DNA of 64,000 nt from an uncultured Clostridia bacterium (GTDB lineage: Bacteria; Bacillota; Clostridia; Christensenellales; Borkfalkiaceae). The notes under the pieces were generated by a model. That model was not told the DNA's origin, did not search any database, and worked only from the letters and a program-made list of their open reading frames with translations. The position numbers and the translations under genes are program-made. The stretch is from assembly GCA_947627665.1 (NCBI GenBank), contig CANQWX010000004.1:42363-106362 (forward strand), written 5' to 3'. Shown piece by piece: positions 33,656 to 42,115 of the stretch; the stretch's first letter is position 1, and each line of letters begins with the position of its first letter.

Positions 33656-36009
33656 AGAAGTTTGCCTTAGCGGGGAATCCCAACTGCGGCAAGACCACGC
33701 TTTTCAACCTTCTGACGGGTTCCACCGCTTATGTGGGGAATTGGCCCGGCGTTACGGTGGACAAACGGGAGGGGACCTATAAGCGCGGCGAGGAGCCGGT
33801 ACAGATCGTCGATCTTCCCGGGATCTATTCGCTTTCGCCCTATACTCCCGAGGAAGTCATCTCCCGTAACTTTATTCTCGAAGAGAAACCCGAGTGCGTC
33901 ATCAATATCGTGGACGCGACCAACCTCGAGCGCAACCTCTATCTCACCACTCAGCTCATGGAGATCGACGTTCCCGTCATCATTGCGCTCAACATGATGG
34001 ACGCAGTGGAAAAGGCGGGGGACAGGATCGACGCAAAGGAGCTGGAAAAGAAGATCGGGCTGCCCGTCGTAGAGATCTCGGCGCTCAAAAACACGGGCAT
34101 TAAAGAACTCATGGACAGAGCGATCAAGATCTCCAAATCGCCGCGCGAAGGGACGACCGTTTTGCGCGATTCTCCCATCGCCCACCTTGTGCGGGACGTG
34201 AGTATCGCCTTAAAGGGCGCAAAAGTGGACGCGCCGCTCTTCCACGCGGTAAAGCTCGCCGAAATGGACGAGATCGAGGTCAAGATGCACCCCGAGCTTG
34301 TCGCCATGGTGGAGGCGTTCAAGGCGACGTTCGAGGACGATACTTTCGGGACCGACCTCGAGGCAGTCGTGGCGGATGCGCGTTATAAATACATATCCGC
34401 CAATTATTCCACGGCCTATGAGCGCAGAACGCGCGGCGAGGTGCTTACAAAGAGCGACAAGGCGGATAAGGTGCTCACCCACAAAATTTGGGGCATTCCC
34501 ATCTTCCTCGTCATTCTGTTTGCGATCTTCCACCTCACGTTCTCAGAGGACCTCTTCTTCATCGGCGCCATTTCGGGAGGGCGGCTTCCCACGCTCTTCA
34601 AGGCGGCGGAGGAAGGCGGGCTTGCTTGGGAAGAGAACGCATGGACGACCCTCGTTGCCTGCTTTTATGACGGCGCGGTCTTTTCGCCGGGCGTGATGAT
34701 CACCAACCTCTGGACATGGTGCCTCGATTGGATCGGCGAACTTTTGTCCCTTGCGACCGCGAACGCGCCCCTTTGGGTGGGCAGTTTTGTCGGCGACGGC
34801 ATCTGGGGCGGGCTTTCCGCGGTACTCGGCTTTTTGCCGCAGATCCTTGTGCTCTTCCTCTTTTTCTCCATTTTGGAGGACAGCGGCTATATGGCGCGCG
34901 TCGCGTTTATTCTCGACCGTATCTTCCGCCGCTTCGGGCTTTCGGGCAGGGCGTTCATGCCCATGATCATGGGCTTTGGCTGCTCTTTGCCCGCCATGAT
35001 CAACACCCGTACCCTTGCCGACGATAATGAGCGCACGGCGACCATCCGCGTCATCCCCATGTTCTCCTGTGGGGCAAAGCTGCCCATTCTCACGGCGATC
35101 GCGGGCGGCATCGTGCAGAAATTCGGCGTGGGGAATGCCGACCTAATCACCTACGGCATGTATCTCGTGGGGATCGTTACGGCGATCGTGTGCGTCATTC
35201 TGATGCGCTCGACGACGATGCGCGGCGAAGTCCCGCCCTTCATCATGGAGCTTCCCGCCTATCATGCGCCGCTCTTCAAGGGGCTAATGATCCATCTTTG
35301 GGATAAGACGAAGCATTTCGTCAAGAAGGCGTTTACCATCATCTTTGCATCGACGATCGTCATTTGGTTCCTCTCCAATTTCTCGTGGAATTGGCACTTC
35401 CTGCCGGAGGAGATCGAATTCGAGGGAGAGGCGATCCTTGTGAATCTGCACATGGAGCAGAGCATTCTCGGCTCGATCGGCATGCTGATCCAACCGCTCT
35501 TTACGCCGCTCGGCTTCGGCTCGCAGCTCGGCACGGCGGGCTGGGTGTTTGCTGTCGCGGCGCTGACGGGGCTTGTGGCGAAAGAGAACGTCATTGCGAC
35601 CTTCGGCACGCTTGCCGCCTCGGTGGCGGGCGCCTACATTGCGACCGAGGAGGGCGTCATGGAAGCGGTCACGATGATCACGGCGACGGGCATCACGATC
35701 CCCGCGCTCATCTCCTTCATCGCTTTCAACATGGTGACCATTCCTTGCTTTGCCGCCTGTGCGACGGCAAAGAGCGAACTTCCCAAGGGGAGATTTGCTT
35801 GGACCCTTCTCTTCTGGCTCGTCACTTCGTACATCGTCGGCACGGTGATCTATCTCGTGGGCAGCTGGTGGTGGACGGTGTTCATTGTGCTCGCAGTGGC
35901 AGCGGCAGCCGTTTGCGGGATCGTTCTTTGGAACAAAAAACATCCCGTTGCAAGGCCCGTTGCGGAGGAACTTGCGGCGGAAGCGGCGGTTTCGCGGGAG
36001 GAGCGTTAA
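33652..36009 (+). CDS. feoB: Ferrous iron transporter FeoB
   Basis: FeoB imports Fe2+ under anaerobic conditions. The 785-residue protein has an N-terminal G domain with G1 GNPNCGKTT, the TAYVGNWPGVTVDKREG switch, G3 DLPGIYSLSPYTPEE and G4 NMMD. A helical spacer follows, then a membrane domain from about residue 280 with the gate motifs SGYMARVAF and GFGCSLPAM, plus a second GAKLPI-type Gate motif (MFSCGAKLPI). The C-terminus is hydrophilic. It is coupled to feoA upstream and to a Cys-rich peptide whose ATG directly follows the stop. Identification is confident. Confidence 0.97.
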   Translation: MKKFALAGNPNCGKTTLFNLLTGSTAYVGNWPGVTVDKREGTYKRGEEPVQIVDLPGIYSLSPYTPEEVISRNFILEEKPECVINIVDATNLERNLYLTTQLMEIDVPVIIALNMMDAVEKAGDRIDAKELEKKIGLPVVEISALKNTGIKELMDRAIKISKSPREGTTVLRDSPIAHLVRDVSIALKGAKVDAPLFHAVKLAEMDEIEVKMHPELVAMVEAFKATFEDDTFGTDLEAVVADARYKYISANYSTAYERRTRGEVLTKSDKADKVLTHKIWGIPIFLVILFAIFHLTFSEDLFFIGAISGGRLPTLFKAAEEGGLAWEENAWTTLVACFYDGAVFSPGVMITNLWTWCLDWIGELLSLATANAPLWVGSFVGDGIWGGLSAVLGFLPQILVLFLFFSILEDSGYMARVAFILDRIFRRFGLSGRAFMPMIMGFGCSLPAMINTRTLADDNERTATIRVIPMFSCGAKLPILTAIAGGIVQKFGVGNADLITYGMYLVGIVTAIVCVILMRSTTMRGEVPPFIMELPAYHAPLFKGLMIHLWDKTKHFVKKAFTIIFASTIVIWFLSNFSWNWHFLPEEIEFEGEAILVNLHMEQSILGSIGMLIQPLFTPLGFGSQLGTAGWVFAVAALTGLVAKENVIATFGTLAASVAGAYIATEEGVMEAVTMITATGITIPALISFIAFNMVTIPCFAACATAKSELPKGRFAWTLLFWLVTSYIVGTVIYLVGSWWWTVFIVLAVAAAAVCGIVLWNKKHPVARPVAEELAAEAAVSREER

Positions 36010-36180
36010 ATGCAGTGGTATGAAATTCTCATCATCGTGCTCGCCGTCTGCTTTGTCGCCGCGGTCGCGGTGTGGCAGATCGTGCGCAGGGTACAGGGGA
36101 AAAGCGGCTGCGATTGCGGCTGCGAGCATTGCAGCGGCGCCTGTCCGCACTGTGCGGACCGCAAGCGGAAGGAAAAATAG
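36010..36180 (+). CDS. FeoB-associated Cys-rich membrane peptide
   Basis: The 56-residue peptide begins immediately after the feoB stop (TAA ATG). It has one N-terminal TM helix (WYEILIIVLAVCFVAAVAVW) and a Cys cluster SGCDCGCEHCSGACPHC, then basic residues. This is the FeoB-associated Cys-rich protein type (the FeoC-position peptide of Gram-positives), which may bind iron or an Fe-S unit near the channel. Function is inferred from position and cysteines. Confidence 0.88.
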   Translation: MQWYEILIIVLAVCFVAAVAVWQIVRRVQGKSGCDCGCEHCSGACPHCADRKRKEK

Positions 36181-36211
36181 ACCATTCGCATAATCTCCAT
36201 AAATCTTTCGG

Positions 36212-36239
36212 AAAGGGAGGGCTTCGGCTCTCTCTTTTT
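36212..36239 (+). terminator. Terminator of the feo operon
   Basis: AAAGGGAGGGC pairs with GCTCTCTCTTT (two G-T pairs) around TTCG, followed by TTTTT. Confidence 0.8.
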
Positions 36240-36267
36240 ATGTGGGCGGAAAAGTTTGCCGAAAATA

Positions 36268-36296
36268 TTTACAAAAGCGCAGGGGAGTGCTATAAT
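36268..36296 (+). promoter_or_regulatory. Promoter of fucO
   Basis: TTTACA (36268-36273) and TATAAT (36291-36296), 17-bp spacer, with AAGGGGGT close to the TTG start at 36334. Confidence 0.85.
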
Positions 36297-36333
36297 ATGC
36301 TTGCTCTCGGAAAGAGGGCAAGGGGGTAATATC

Positions 36334-37482
36334 TTGGCACGGATCATACTCAACGAAACAAGCTATCATGGCGCGGGTTCGGTAAAAGAACTTGCGGGCG
36401 AGATCAAGGGGCGGGGACTTACCAAAGCGTTCGTCTGTTCCGACCCCGATCTTCTCAAATTCGGCGTCACGAAAAAGGCGACCGACGTCCTGGATGAGGC
36501 GGGCATTCCCTACGAAATTTTTTCGGAAATAAAGGCCAATCCTACCATCGGGAATGTGCAGGCGGGGGTCGCCGCCTATCGGGCAAGCGGGGCGGATTGC
36601 CTCGTCGCCGTCGGAGGAGGATCTTCCATCGATACGGCAAAGGCGATCGGGATCATCGCCGCCAACCCCGAATTCGCGGATGTGCGCTCGCTTGAGGGCG
36701 TCGCTCCCACAAAGCGCCCCTGCGTGCCCCTTATCGCCATTCCCACGACCGCGGGGACGGCTGCCGAAGTCACGATCAATTATGTCATCACCGATGAGGA
36801 GAAGAAACGCAAATTCGTCTGCGTCGACGTGCACGACATCCCCGTCGTCGCCATCGTGGACAGCGACCTCATGAGCACGATGCCCAAGGGCTTGACCGCC
36901 GCAACGGGCATGGACGCGCTCACCCACGCCATCGAGGGCTATATTACCAAGGCGGCCTGGGAGATGACGGATATGTTCCACCTGAAAGCGATCGAGATCA
37001 TTTCGGGATCGTTGCGCGCCGCCGTCCGTGGCGAAAGAAAGGGCCGCGAGGGAATGGCGCTCGGACAGTATATCGCGGGCATGGGCTTCTCCAACGTGGG
37101 GCTTGGGATCGTGCACAGCATGGCGCATGCGCTCGGCGCGGTGTACGATACGCCGCACGGCGTGGCAAATGCCATTCTCCTGCCCTCCGTGATGGCGTAC
37201 AACGCCGAAGCGACGGGAGAGAAGTACCGCGACATCGCCAAGGCAATGGGGGTGCAGGGCACCGAAAAGATGACGCAGGAGGAATATCGCGCCGCAGCGG
37301 TGGAGGCCGTCGCTGCGCTTTCCCGCGATGTCGGCATTCCGCAGGACCTCAAGGGCATCGTGCGGGAGGAGGATATCCCCTTCCTCGCCGAGAGCGCCAT
37401 GGCGGACGCCTGCCGCCCGGGCAATCCCAAAGAACCCACCTACGAGGATATCGTTGCGCTCTATCGGGCGCTCATCCGATGA
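36334..37482 (+). CDS. fucO: Lactaldehyde reductase (iron-dependent alcohol dehydrogenase)
   Basis: FucO reduces L-lactaldehyde to 1,2-propanediol with NADH during anaerobic fucose or rhamnose use. The 382-residue length equals the E. coli enzyme, and long stretches agree (PNPTIG-like start, AIPTTAGTAAEVTINYVITD, FVCVDVHDIP, ALTHAIEGYITKAAW, ALGQYIAGMGFSNVGLG). Metal ligands fit the Asp/His set of DALTHAIE and HSMAHALGAVYDTPHG. The TTG at 36334 is chosen for its RBS (AAGGGGGT) and family start. No fucose or rhamnose genes accompany it here. Confidence 0.93.
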   Translation: MARIILNETSYHGAGSVKELAGEIKGRGLTKAFVCSDPDLLKFGVTKKATDVLDEAGIPYEIFSEIKANPTIGNVQAGVAAYRASGADCLVAVGGGSSIDTAKAIGIIAANPEFADVRSLEGVAPTKRPCVPLIAIPTTAGTAAEVTINYVITDEEKKRKFVCVDVHDIPVVAIVDSDLMSTMPKGLTAATGMDALTHAIEGYITKAAWEMTDMFHLKAIEIISGSLRAAVRGERKGREGMALGQYIAGMGFSNVGLGIVHSMAHALGAVYDTPHGVANAILLPSVMAYNAEATGEKYRDIAKAMGVQGTEKMTQEEYRAAAVEAVAALSRDVGIPQDLKGIVREEDIPFLAESAMADACRPGNPKEPTYEDIVALYRALIR

Positions 37483-38222
37483 AAAAGAGGGGAGCCGAAA
37501 AGGAAGAAAAGAAGAGCGCCAAGAAGCGCCGCGGCTTTCTGCGGCTCTTCCGGTGGGGCACACTGCTTCCCGTAGTCCTGCTGCTTGCCGTCGGCGTGGC
37601 GCTCTTCATAACGTCCTCGGACGATCTGCGCGCATTGAGTTACGGAACGGGTGCCGTGCTCTGTTTCCTTGCGCTTTTGTTCTTTGTCGGGGCGTTTTTG
37701 GGCGGCGCGGGCGTTTTGCAGATCGTTTGCGGAACGGCGCTCGTCGCTCTTGCCGTCTGGCTGTTCGTGCAACCCGAAGAGGCGGGGAATGCGCTCTATT
37801 ATGTCTTAACGGGCGTTGTGCTACTCCGCGCTCTTGTCGGATTGTTTTATGCGCTTTTTGCCAAACGCAAGGAGAGCCGCCTGTGGCAGATCGCCATGGC
37901 GGGGAGCCTGTTGCTCCTCGTCTGCGCGGTCGTCTGCCTTTTCCTTCCCATGCTGCACCTCAAGACCCAGAACGTGCTCATCGGGATCCTCTGCTGTATG
38001 GACGCCCTCTTCGAACTAATCGCGCTCTTCCACCGCATTTCGTCCAAGGGTGGCAAGGAGGAAGAAAAACGGAAAAAAGGAGAGAAGGCTTCCGACGATG
38101 GCAAACAGAATGTTCCCGAAGAGGCGCCGGAGGAAAACGGCGTGCCGCACGAAGGTGAAAGCGCTACGGAGAAGAAGAAAGGGCTTTTCCGCCGCCGCAA
38201 AAATCGCAGAAATGAGCGATAA
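37479..38222 (+). CDS. HdeD/DUF308-like membrane protein
   Basis: The 247-residue protein has a basic N-terminus, six TM helices (about residues 26-175) in the paired pattern of HdeD/DUF308 proteins, and a charged tail (about 185-247, KGGKEEEKRKKGEK and FRRRKNRRNER). The start overlaps the fucO stop by 4 nt. HdeD proteins are linked to acid stress in enterobacteria, but this family member has no proven role. The lysine-rich ends are unusual. Confidence 0.72.
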   Translation: MKKRGAEKEEKKSAKKRRGFLRLFRWGTLLPVVLLLAVGVALFITSSDDLRALSYGTGAVLCFLALLFFVGAFLGGAGVLQIVCGTALVALAVWLFVQPEEAGNALYYVLTGVVLLRALVGLFYALFAKRKESRLWQIAMAGSLLLLVCAVVCLFLPMLHLKTQNVLIGILCCMDALFELIALFHRISSKGGKEEEKRKKGEKASDDGKQNVPEEAPEENGVPHEGESATEKKKGLFRRRKNRRNER

Positions 38223-38237
38223 AGCCTCAAAAAGTGT

Positions 38238-38266
38238 TGCACATTTCCGACAAATCTGCTAAGATA
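38238..38266 (+). promoter_or_regulatory. Promoter of yitT-like gene
   Basis: TTGCAC (38238-38243) and TAAGAT (38261-38266), 17-bp spacer, about 28 bp before the ATG. Confidence 0.65.
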
Positions 38267-38294
38267 AATTAAATTTTGCAGCAAGAAGAGAATT

Positions 38295-39215
38295 ATGAAA
38301 GAGGAAGGAAAGAAGAAAGCGAACCGGTTCAGAACGGTCCTTATGACGGCGGTCATCCCCATTTTGCTCTCGGGGATCTTGCGCGCGCTCGGTATTTATA
38401 TCTTCGTTTCGCCCAACAAGTTTGCGCCCGGCGGGACAAATGGCATCGCGGTGCTGCTCGAATTCGTTACGGAGTGGAATTCGGGCTGGTTCCTGCTCAT
38501 GATCAACGTGCCGCTCTTTTTTGTGGCGTTCTTCTTTTTGGGGAAGCGGGAAGCGATCATCTCCACGCTTTCGATGCTTTTAACATCGGGGCTTTTGATC
38601 GTCTTTGATTATATCCACGGGTTTCCGCGCTTCGACGGGACCACGACTTCGGAGCCTATTTCGTACGGTCTGATGGGCGCCGTCGCGGGCGGCCTCTTCC
38701 TCGGTGCGGCGCTCGCGGTCATGATAAAGAGCTGCGGGACATCGGGTGGGACGAGCATTCTCGCCTCTCTCGTCAACAAAAAATGGCGGTTTTTGAGCGT
38801 GAGCTGGCTCACCTCCGCCTTCGACGCGTGCGTCGTGATCGTATCCTTCTTCGTCTATTATCCGCTGAGCGCACCCTTTGTAAGCAAAATGATGCCCGTC
38901 CTGCTCGCGCTTGTATCCCTCTTTGTCACCAGCAAGACGTGCGACCTCATCTTGCAAGGCTTCAAGGTGGCTTATCGCTTCGAGATCGTCACCAACCAGG
39001 CGGAGGAGATCGCAAAGGAGATCATGGAAACGACTCACCACGGCGTGACCGAAATGCCCGGCATCGGCATGTATTCGCATTCCGAGCATAAAGTGCTCGT
39101 GTGCATCATCCGAAAGCGTCAGATCGCCGAGATCCAGCGCATCATCAAAAAATATCCCGGGACTTTCGCCTCCTTTGCGCCGACTTCGGAAGTCTACGGA
39201 AAATTCATCAAATGA
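38295..39215 (+). CDS. YitT family membrane protein (DUF161 + DUF2179)
   Basis: The 306-residue protein has five to six TM helices in the first 200 residues, with the YitT signature FVSPNKFAPGGTNGIAVLLE and CGTSGGTSILA. It ends with a cytoplasmic DUF2179 domain (residues of about 220-306, THHGVTEMPGIGMY and KVLVCIIRKRQI). Function of the family is not established. The RBS is weak (AAGAAGAG). A strong terminator ends the unit, so it is probably monocistronic. Confidence 0.93.
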   Translation: MKEEGKKKANRFRTVLMTAVIPILLSGILRALGIYIFVSPNKFAPGGTNGIAVLLEFVTEWNSGWFLLMINVPLFFVAFFFLGKREAIISTLSMLLTSGLLIVFDYIHGFPRFDGTTTSEPISYGLMGAVAGGLFLGAALAVMIKSCGTSGGTSILASLVNKKWRFLSVSWLTSAFDACVVIVSFFVYYPLSAPFVSKMMPVLLALVSLFVTSKTCDLILQGFKVAYRFEIVTNQAEEIAKEIMETTHHGVTEMPGIGMYSHSEHKVLVCIIRKRQIAEIQRIIKKYPGTFASFAPTSEVYGKFIK

Positions 39216-39226
39216 CCGAAACGGAT

Positions 39227-39260
39227 GCGCCGCCGCAGACCTTGTCTGCGGCGGCGCTTT
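39227..39260 (+). terminator. Terminator after yitT-like gene
   Basis: A perfect 14-bp GC stem (39227-39240 with 39244-39257), loop CTT, then TTT. It isolates the next promoter from read-through. Confidence 0.85.
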
Positions 39261-39266
39261 CCAAGC

Positions 39267-39296
39267 TTGACAAAAAACGGAAAACGGTGATATACT
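39267..39296 (+). promoter_or_regulatory. Promoter of the TrxR-like gene, implying a leaderless mRNA
   Basis: TTGACA (39267-39272) and TATACT (39291-39296), 18-bp spacer. The ATG at 39303 lies 7 nt beyond the -10, i.e. at the expected start site, and no Shine-Dalgarno sequence exists between them. Confidence 0.75.
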
Positions 39297-39302
39297 GTAT
39301 CT

Positions 39303-40178
39303 ATGGGAAACAGGACCTATGATGTTGCGGTCATCGGCGGCGGGATCGCCGGTTATACCGCGGCACTCACACTCAAAAATTTCGGAAAAGATTTTCTGTG
39401 GGTAGGGGCAAAGCCGTTCGGCGACAAACTGCTCAAGGCGGAGCATGTGCGGAATTTCCCTTCCTTTTCGGGCAACGGCGTAGAGCTTGCCGCCCTGTTG
39501 GAGCGGCAGATGATCGTAGAGGAGATCCCTTTCACCAAGGCAAGGATCGACGGCGTCTATGCGGCGGACCGTGGGTTCGATCTCATGAGCGGCAGGGAAG
39601 TTCTTCACGCGCGTTCGGTGATCCTTGCAACGGGGGTGGAAACAAAGGTAGCAAAGGGCGCCGCCGAATACCTCGGCCGCGGCGTGAGCTATTGCGCCGT
39701 TTGCGACGGCGCGCTCTATAAAAACAAGCGGATCGCATGTGAGATCTCTTCGAAGGAATACGAGGACGAAGTCGAATATCTTGCGGGGATCGCCGAAAAG
39801 GTATTCGTCTTTTGCCGCTACGAGGGCGCACATTTCCATGCGGCAAACATCGAGCTAAGACAGGGCAAGATCGGCGGGATCGGCGGCGACGTCCGCGTGA
39901 CGGAGGTCTTGACGGAGAGCGGCGAACATCTCGCGGTGAGCGGCGTTTTCTTTCTGAAAGATTCCGCACCGCCCTCGGTGCTGGTCGGCGGCCTGCAAAC
40001 GGAGGGGGGACACGTCAAGGTGGCGCGCGATATGTCGACGCATCTTAGCGGCCTGTTCGCGGCGGGGGACGTGACGGGCAGACCCTATCAGTATATCAAA
40101 GCGGCGGGCGAGGGCCTCGTTGCGGCGTTTTCGGCGTGCGACTATCTCGCGCGCTCCCAAAACGCGCCGCGCTCGTAA
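39303..40178 (+). CDS. Thioredoxin-reductase-like flavoprotein lacking the NAD(P)H motif
   Basis: The 291-residue protein has the FAD site AVIGGGIAGYTAAL at the start, the redox pair CAVCDG (Cys about 136 and 139), the second FAD motif GLFAAGDVTG and a C-terminal AAGEGLVAAF. Where a pyridine-nucleotide site GxGxxA should follow the CxxC, the sequence is CEISSKEYEDEVEYL with no glycine pattern. This fits the ferredoxin-linked, pyridine-nucleotide-independent thioredoxin reductases described from Clostridia. It would then take electrons from ferredoxin. The next gene begins 24 nt later. Confidence 0.85.
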   Translation: MGNRTYDVAVIGGGIAGYTAALTLKNFGKDFLWVGAKPFGDKLLKAEHVRNFPSFSGNGVELAALLERQMIVEEIPFTKARIDGVYAADRGFDLMSGREVLHARSVILATGVETKVAKGAAEYLGRGVSYCAVCDGALYKNKRIACEISSKEYEDEVEYLAGIAEKVFVFCRYEGAHFHAANIELRQGKIGGIGGDVRVTEVLTESGEHLAVSGVFFLKDSAPPSVLVGGLQTEGGHVKVARDMSTHLSGLFAAGDVTGRPYQYIKAAGEGLVAAFSACDYLARSQNAPRS

Positions 40179-40201
40179 TATTCTATCCAAAGGTAAAAGA
40201 T

Positions 40202-40795
40202 ATGAAAAAACTCTTATTTATCGATTGCTGTATCCGCGGCGAAGTTTCAAGGACAAGGCGCCTTGCCGCTTCGTTTTTGTCCTCGCTTCCCGCAGAATAT
40301 ACCGTCGAACGGCTCGATCTGGGGGAACTTCCGATCTTGCCGCTCGACAGAAAACGCTATTTCGCGCGGGAAGCTCTTCTCGATGGGGGGAAGCTCTGCG
40401 ATCCGCTGTTCGATCTTGCCAAGCAGTTTGCCGCGGCGGACGCCGTTTTGATCGCAACGCCCTTTTGGGACATGGGCATTCCCGCGCAGCTCAAGACCTA
40501 TTTCGAAAACGTTTCCATTGCTGGGATCACTTTTTCTTGCGACGAAGCGGGGGAGTTCACGGGGCTTTGCCGCGCCGCGCGCATGATCTTGCTCACGACC
40601 CGCGGCATGGATATTCCCGATGGGAGCGAGATGGAGCAGGCTTCGCCCTATCTCAAAGCGCTCTGCACCTTTTTCGGGATCGGCGGGTTTGAGATGGTGT
40701 CGGCGTGGGGAATGGATGTGGAACCGCCCGCGGAAGCCGAAAAACGCCTTTCTGCCGCCGCCGCAAGTGCCGCAGAACTTGCGAAGAGCCTGTAA
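40202..40795 (+). CDS. Flavodoxin-fold NAD(P)H oxidoreductase
   Basis: The 197-residue protein has the flavodoxin-like start KKLLFIDCCIRG...SRT, the FMN-binding turn ATPFWDMGIPAQLKTYFENV and a C-terminal GIGGFEMVSAWGMD. This fits the AcpD/quinone-reductase (Flavodoxin_2) group, which reduces quinones or azo compounds. The start at 40202 is chosen over 40136 because the latter overlaps the upstream gene and the family begins with MKKLL. It is probably co-transcribed with the flavoprotein upstream, suggesting a redox-stress unit. Confidence 0.85.
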   Translation: MKKLLFIDCCIRGEVSRTRRLAASFLSSLPAEYTVERLDLGELPILPLDRKRYFAREALLDGGKLCDPLFDLAKQFAAADAVLIATPFWDMGIPAQLKTYFENVSIAGITFSCDEAGEFTGLCRAARMILLTTRGMDIPDGSEMEQASPYLKALCTFFGIGGFEMVSAWGMDVEPPAEAEKRLSAAAASAAELAKSL

Positions 40796-40821
40796 AATTA
40801 CCATATTTTTCCTCGAATTGC

Positions 40822-40850
40822 TTGTAAACGCACAGAAAAGTGTGTATAAT
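40822..40850 (+). promoter_or_regulatory. Promoter of CNNM-type gene
   Basis: TTGTAA (40822-40827) and TATAAT (40845-40850), 17-bp spacer. AAGGAGAT precedes the start at 40901 by an unusually long gap of about 11 nt. Confidence 0.8.
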
Positions 40851-40900
40851 AATAATCAGACGTGCAAAAATACCGCACGCAAAAGGAGATCATCATTTTC

Positions 40901-42019
40901 ATGGACGCAGGCCCATCTACGGAATTGCCCCCAAGTGCGTTGCTCGCTAACGCAGGCCCTACGGGCATAACGCTCGCGCTTGTCATTGCGCTCGTCGTGC
41001 TCATCCTTCTTTCGGGATTTTTCAGCGCGACGGAAACCGCCTACACCAGCTTTTCCACCGTCCGCATGCGGCGCTATGCGCAGAAGAAGCGCTCCGCGCG
41101 GCTTGCGCTCAAAATGAGCGAAAATTATAACAACGTACTCACCACGTTGCTCATCGGGAACAATATCGTCAACATTGCGGCGGCGTCCATCGCCACCGTC
41201 CTGTTTACGGGCCTCCTCGGAGAGGAATTGGGTCCCACGATCTCGACCGTCGTGCTCACCGTCATCGTGCTCATCTTCGGCGAAGTGACGCCCAAGACCC
41301 TTGCAAAAGAGTCCCCCGAGAAATTCGCCTGTGCGGTCGCCTATCCGCTCTACGCCTTTTCCTTCGTCTGTCTGCCCCTCAACTGGGTGTTTGGCTGTTG
41401 GAAAAAGTTCATCTTTCTGCTCTTCGGGCTGAACAAGAAAAAACCGAAATACACCGAAGAGGAGTTCAAAATGATCGTCACCGACGTCAAAAAAGAGGGC
41501 GTGCTCAATGAAACGGAACACGACCTCATCGAAAAGACGCTTCGGTACGACGAATTGCATGTCGGTTCCTGCATGATCCCGCTCGATCGGGTGATCGCAG
41601 TGGAGATCCGCGACGATTCGCGCCTGCTACTACGGCTCTTCCGTGAAACCAATTTTTCGAGGATCCCCGTCTATAAAGGCACCAAGCAGAACATCATCGG
41701 CATCTTGTACCGCGCCGATTTCTATGAAAATATGCTTGCGGGAAGAACGAATTTCGAGAATATCGTGCGTCCCGTTTCCTGGACGACGACGGACGAGAAG
41801 CTCTCCGTTCTCATGAAACGCATGCAAAACATGCGCGAGCACATGGTGATGGTCGGCTCGGAGGGGAATACGCTCGGACTCATTACCCGCGAGGACATGA
41901 TCGAGGAACTTCTTGGCGATGTCGACGATAAATACGATCTGACGCCCGTCACTTCGCCCATCCAACCCTTCATCCCGGAACCCGAGAAGCCCGAAACGGT
42001 AGACGAAACGGAGGAATGA
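40901..42019 (+). CDS. CNNM/hemolysin-type transporter (DUF21 + CBS pair)
   Basis: The 372-residue protein has a DUF21 domain with three to four TM helices (ALVIALVVLILLSGFFSATETAY, TTLLIGNNIVNIAAAS, VTPKTLAKESPEKFA) and two CBS modules (MIPLDRVIAVE, SRIPVYKG and GLITREDMIEELLGD). Proteins of this type control Mg2+/Co2+ transport. The C-terminal CorC-HlyC domain seen in many members is missing. The ATG at 40901 is preferred over the in-frame start at 40862, which is upstream of the RBS. Confidence 0.9.
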   Translation: MDAGPSTELPPSALLANAGPTGITLALVIALVVLILLSGFFSATETAYTSFSTVRMRRYAQKKRSARLALKMSENYNNVLTTLLIGNNIVNIAAASIATVLFTGLLGEELGPTISTVVLTVIVLIFGEVTPKTLAKESPEKFACAVAYPLYAFSFVCLPLNWVFGCWKKFIFLLFGLNKKKPKYTEEEFKMIVTDVKKEGVLNETEHDLIEKTLRYDELHVGSCMIPLDRVIAVEIRDDSRLLLRLFRETNFSRIPVYKGTKQNIIGILYRADFYENMLAGRTNFENIVRPVSWTTTDEKLSVLMKRMQNMREHMVMVGSEGNTLGLITREDMIEELLGDVDDKYDLTPVTSPIQPFIPEPEKPETVDETEE

Positions 42020-42085
42020 CGGCTACCGCGCGAAACCCTTTCAGGCGCGCCTATGGCGCCGAAAAAATCGATCCATTGATCCCCG

Positions 42086-42115
42086 TTCCACGGCCATTAG
42101 GCCGTGGATCTTTTT
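42086..42115 (+). terminator. Terminator of CNNM-type gene
   Basis: CCACGGCC (42088-42095), loop ATTA, GGCCGTGG (42100-42107), then ATCTTTTTAT. It overlaps the end of the converging gene by 2 nt. Confidence 0.85.
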
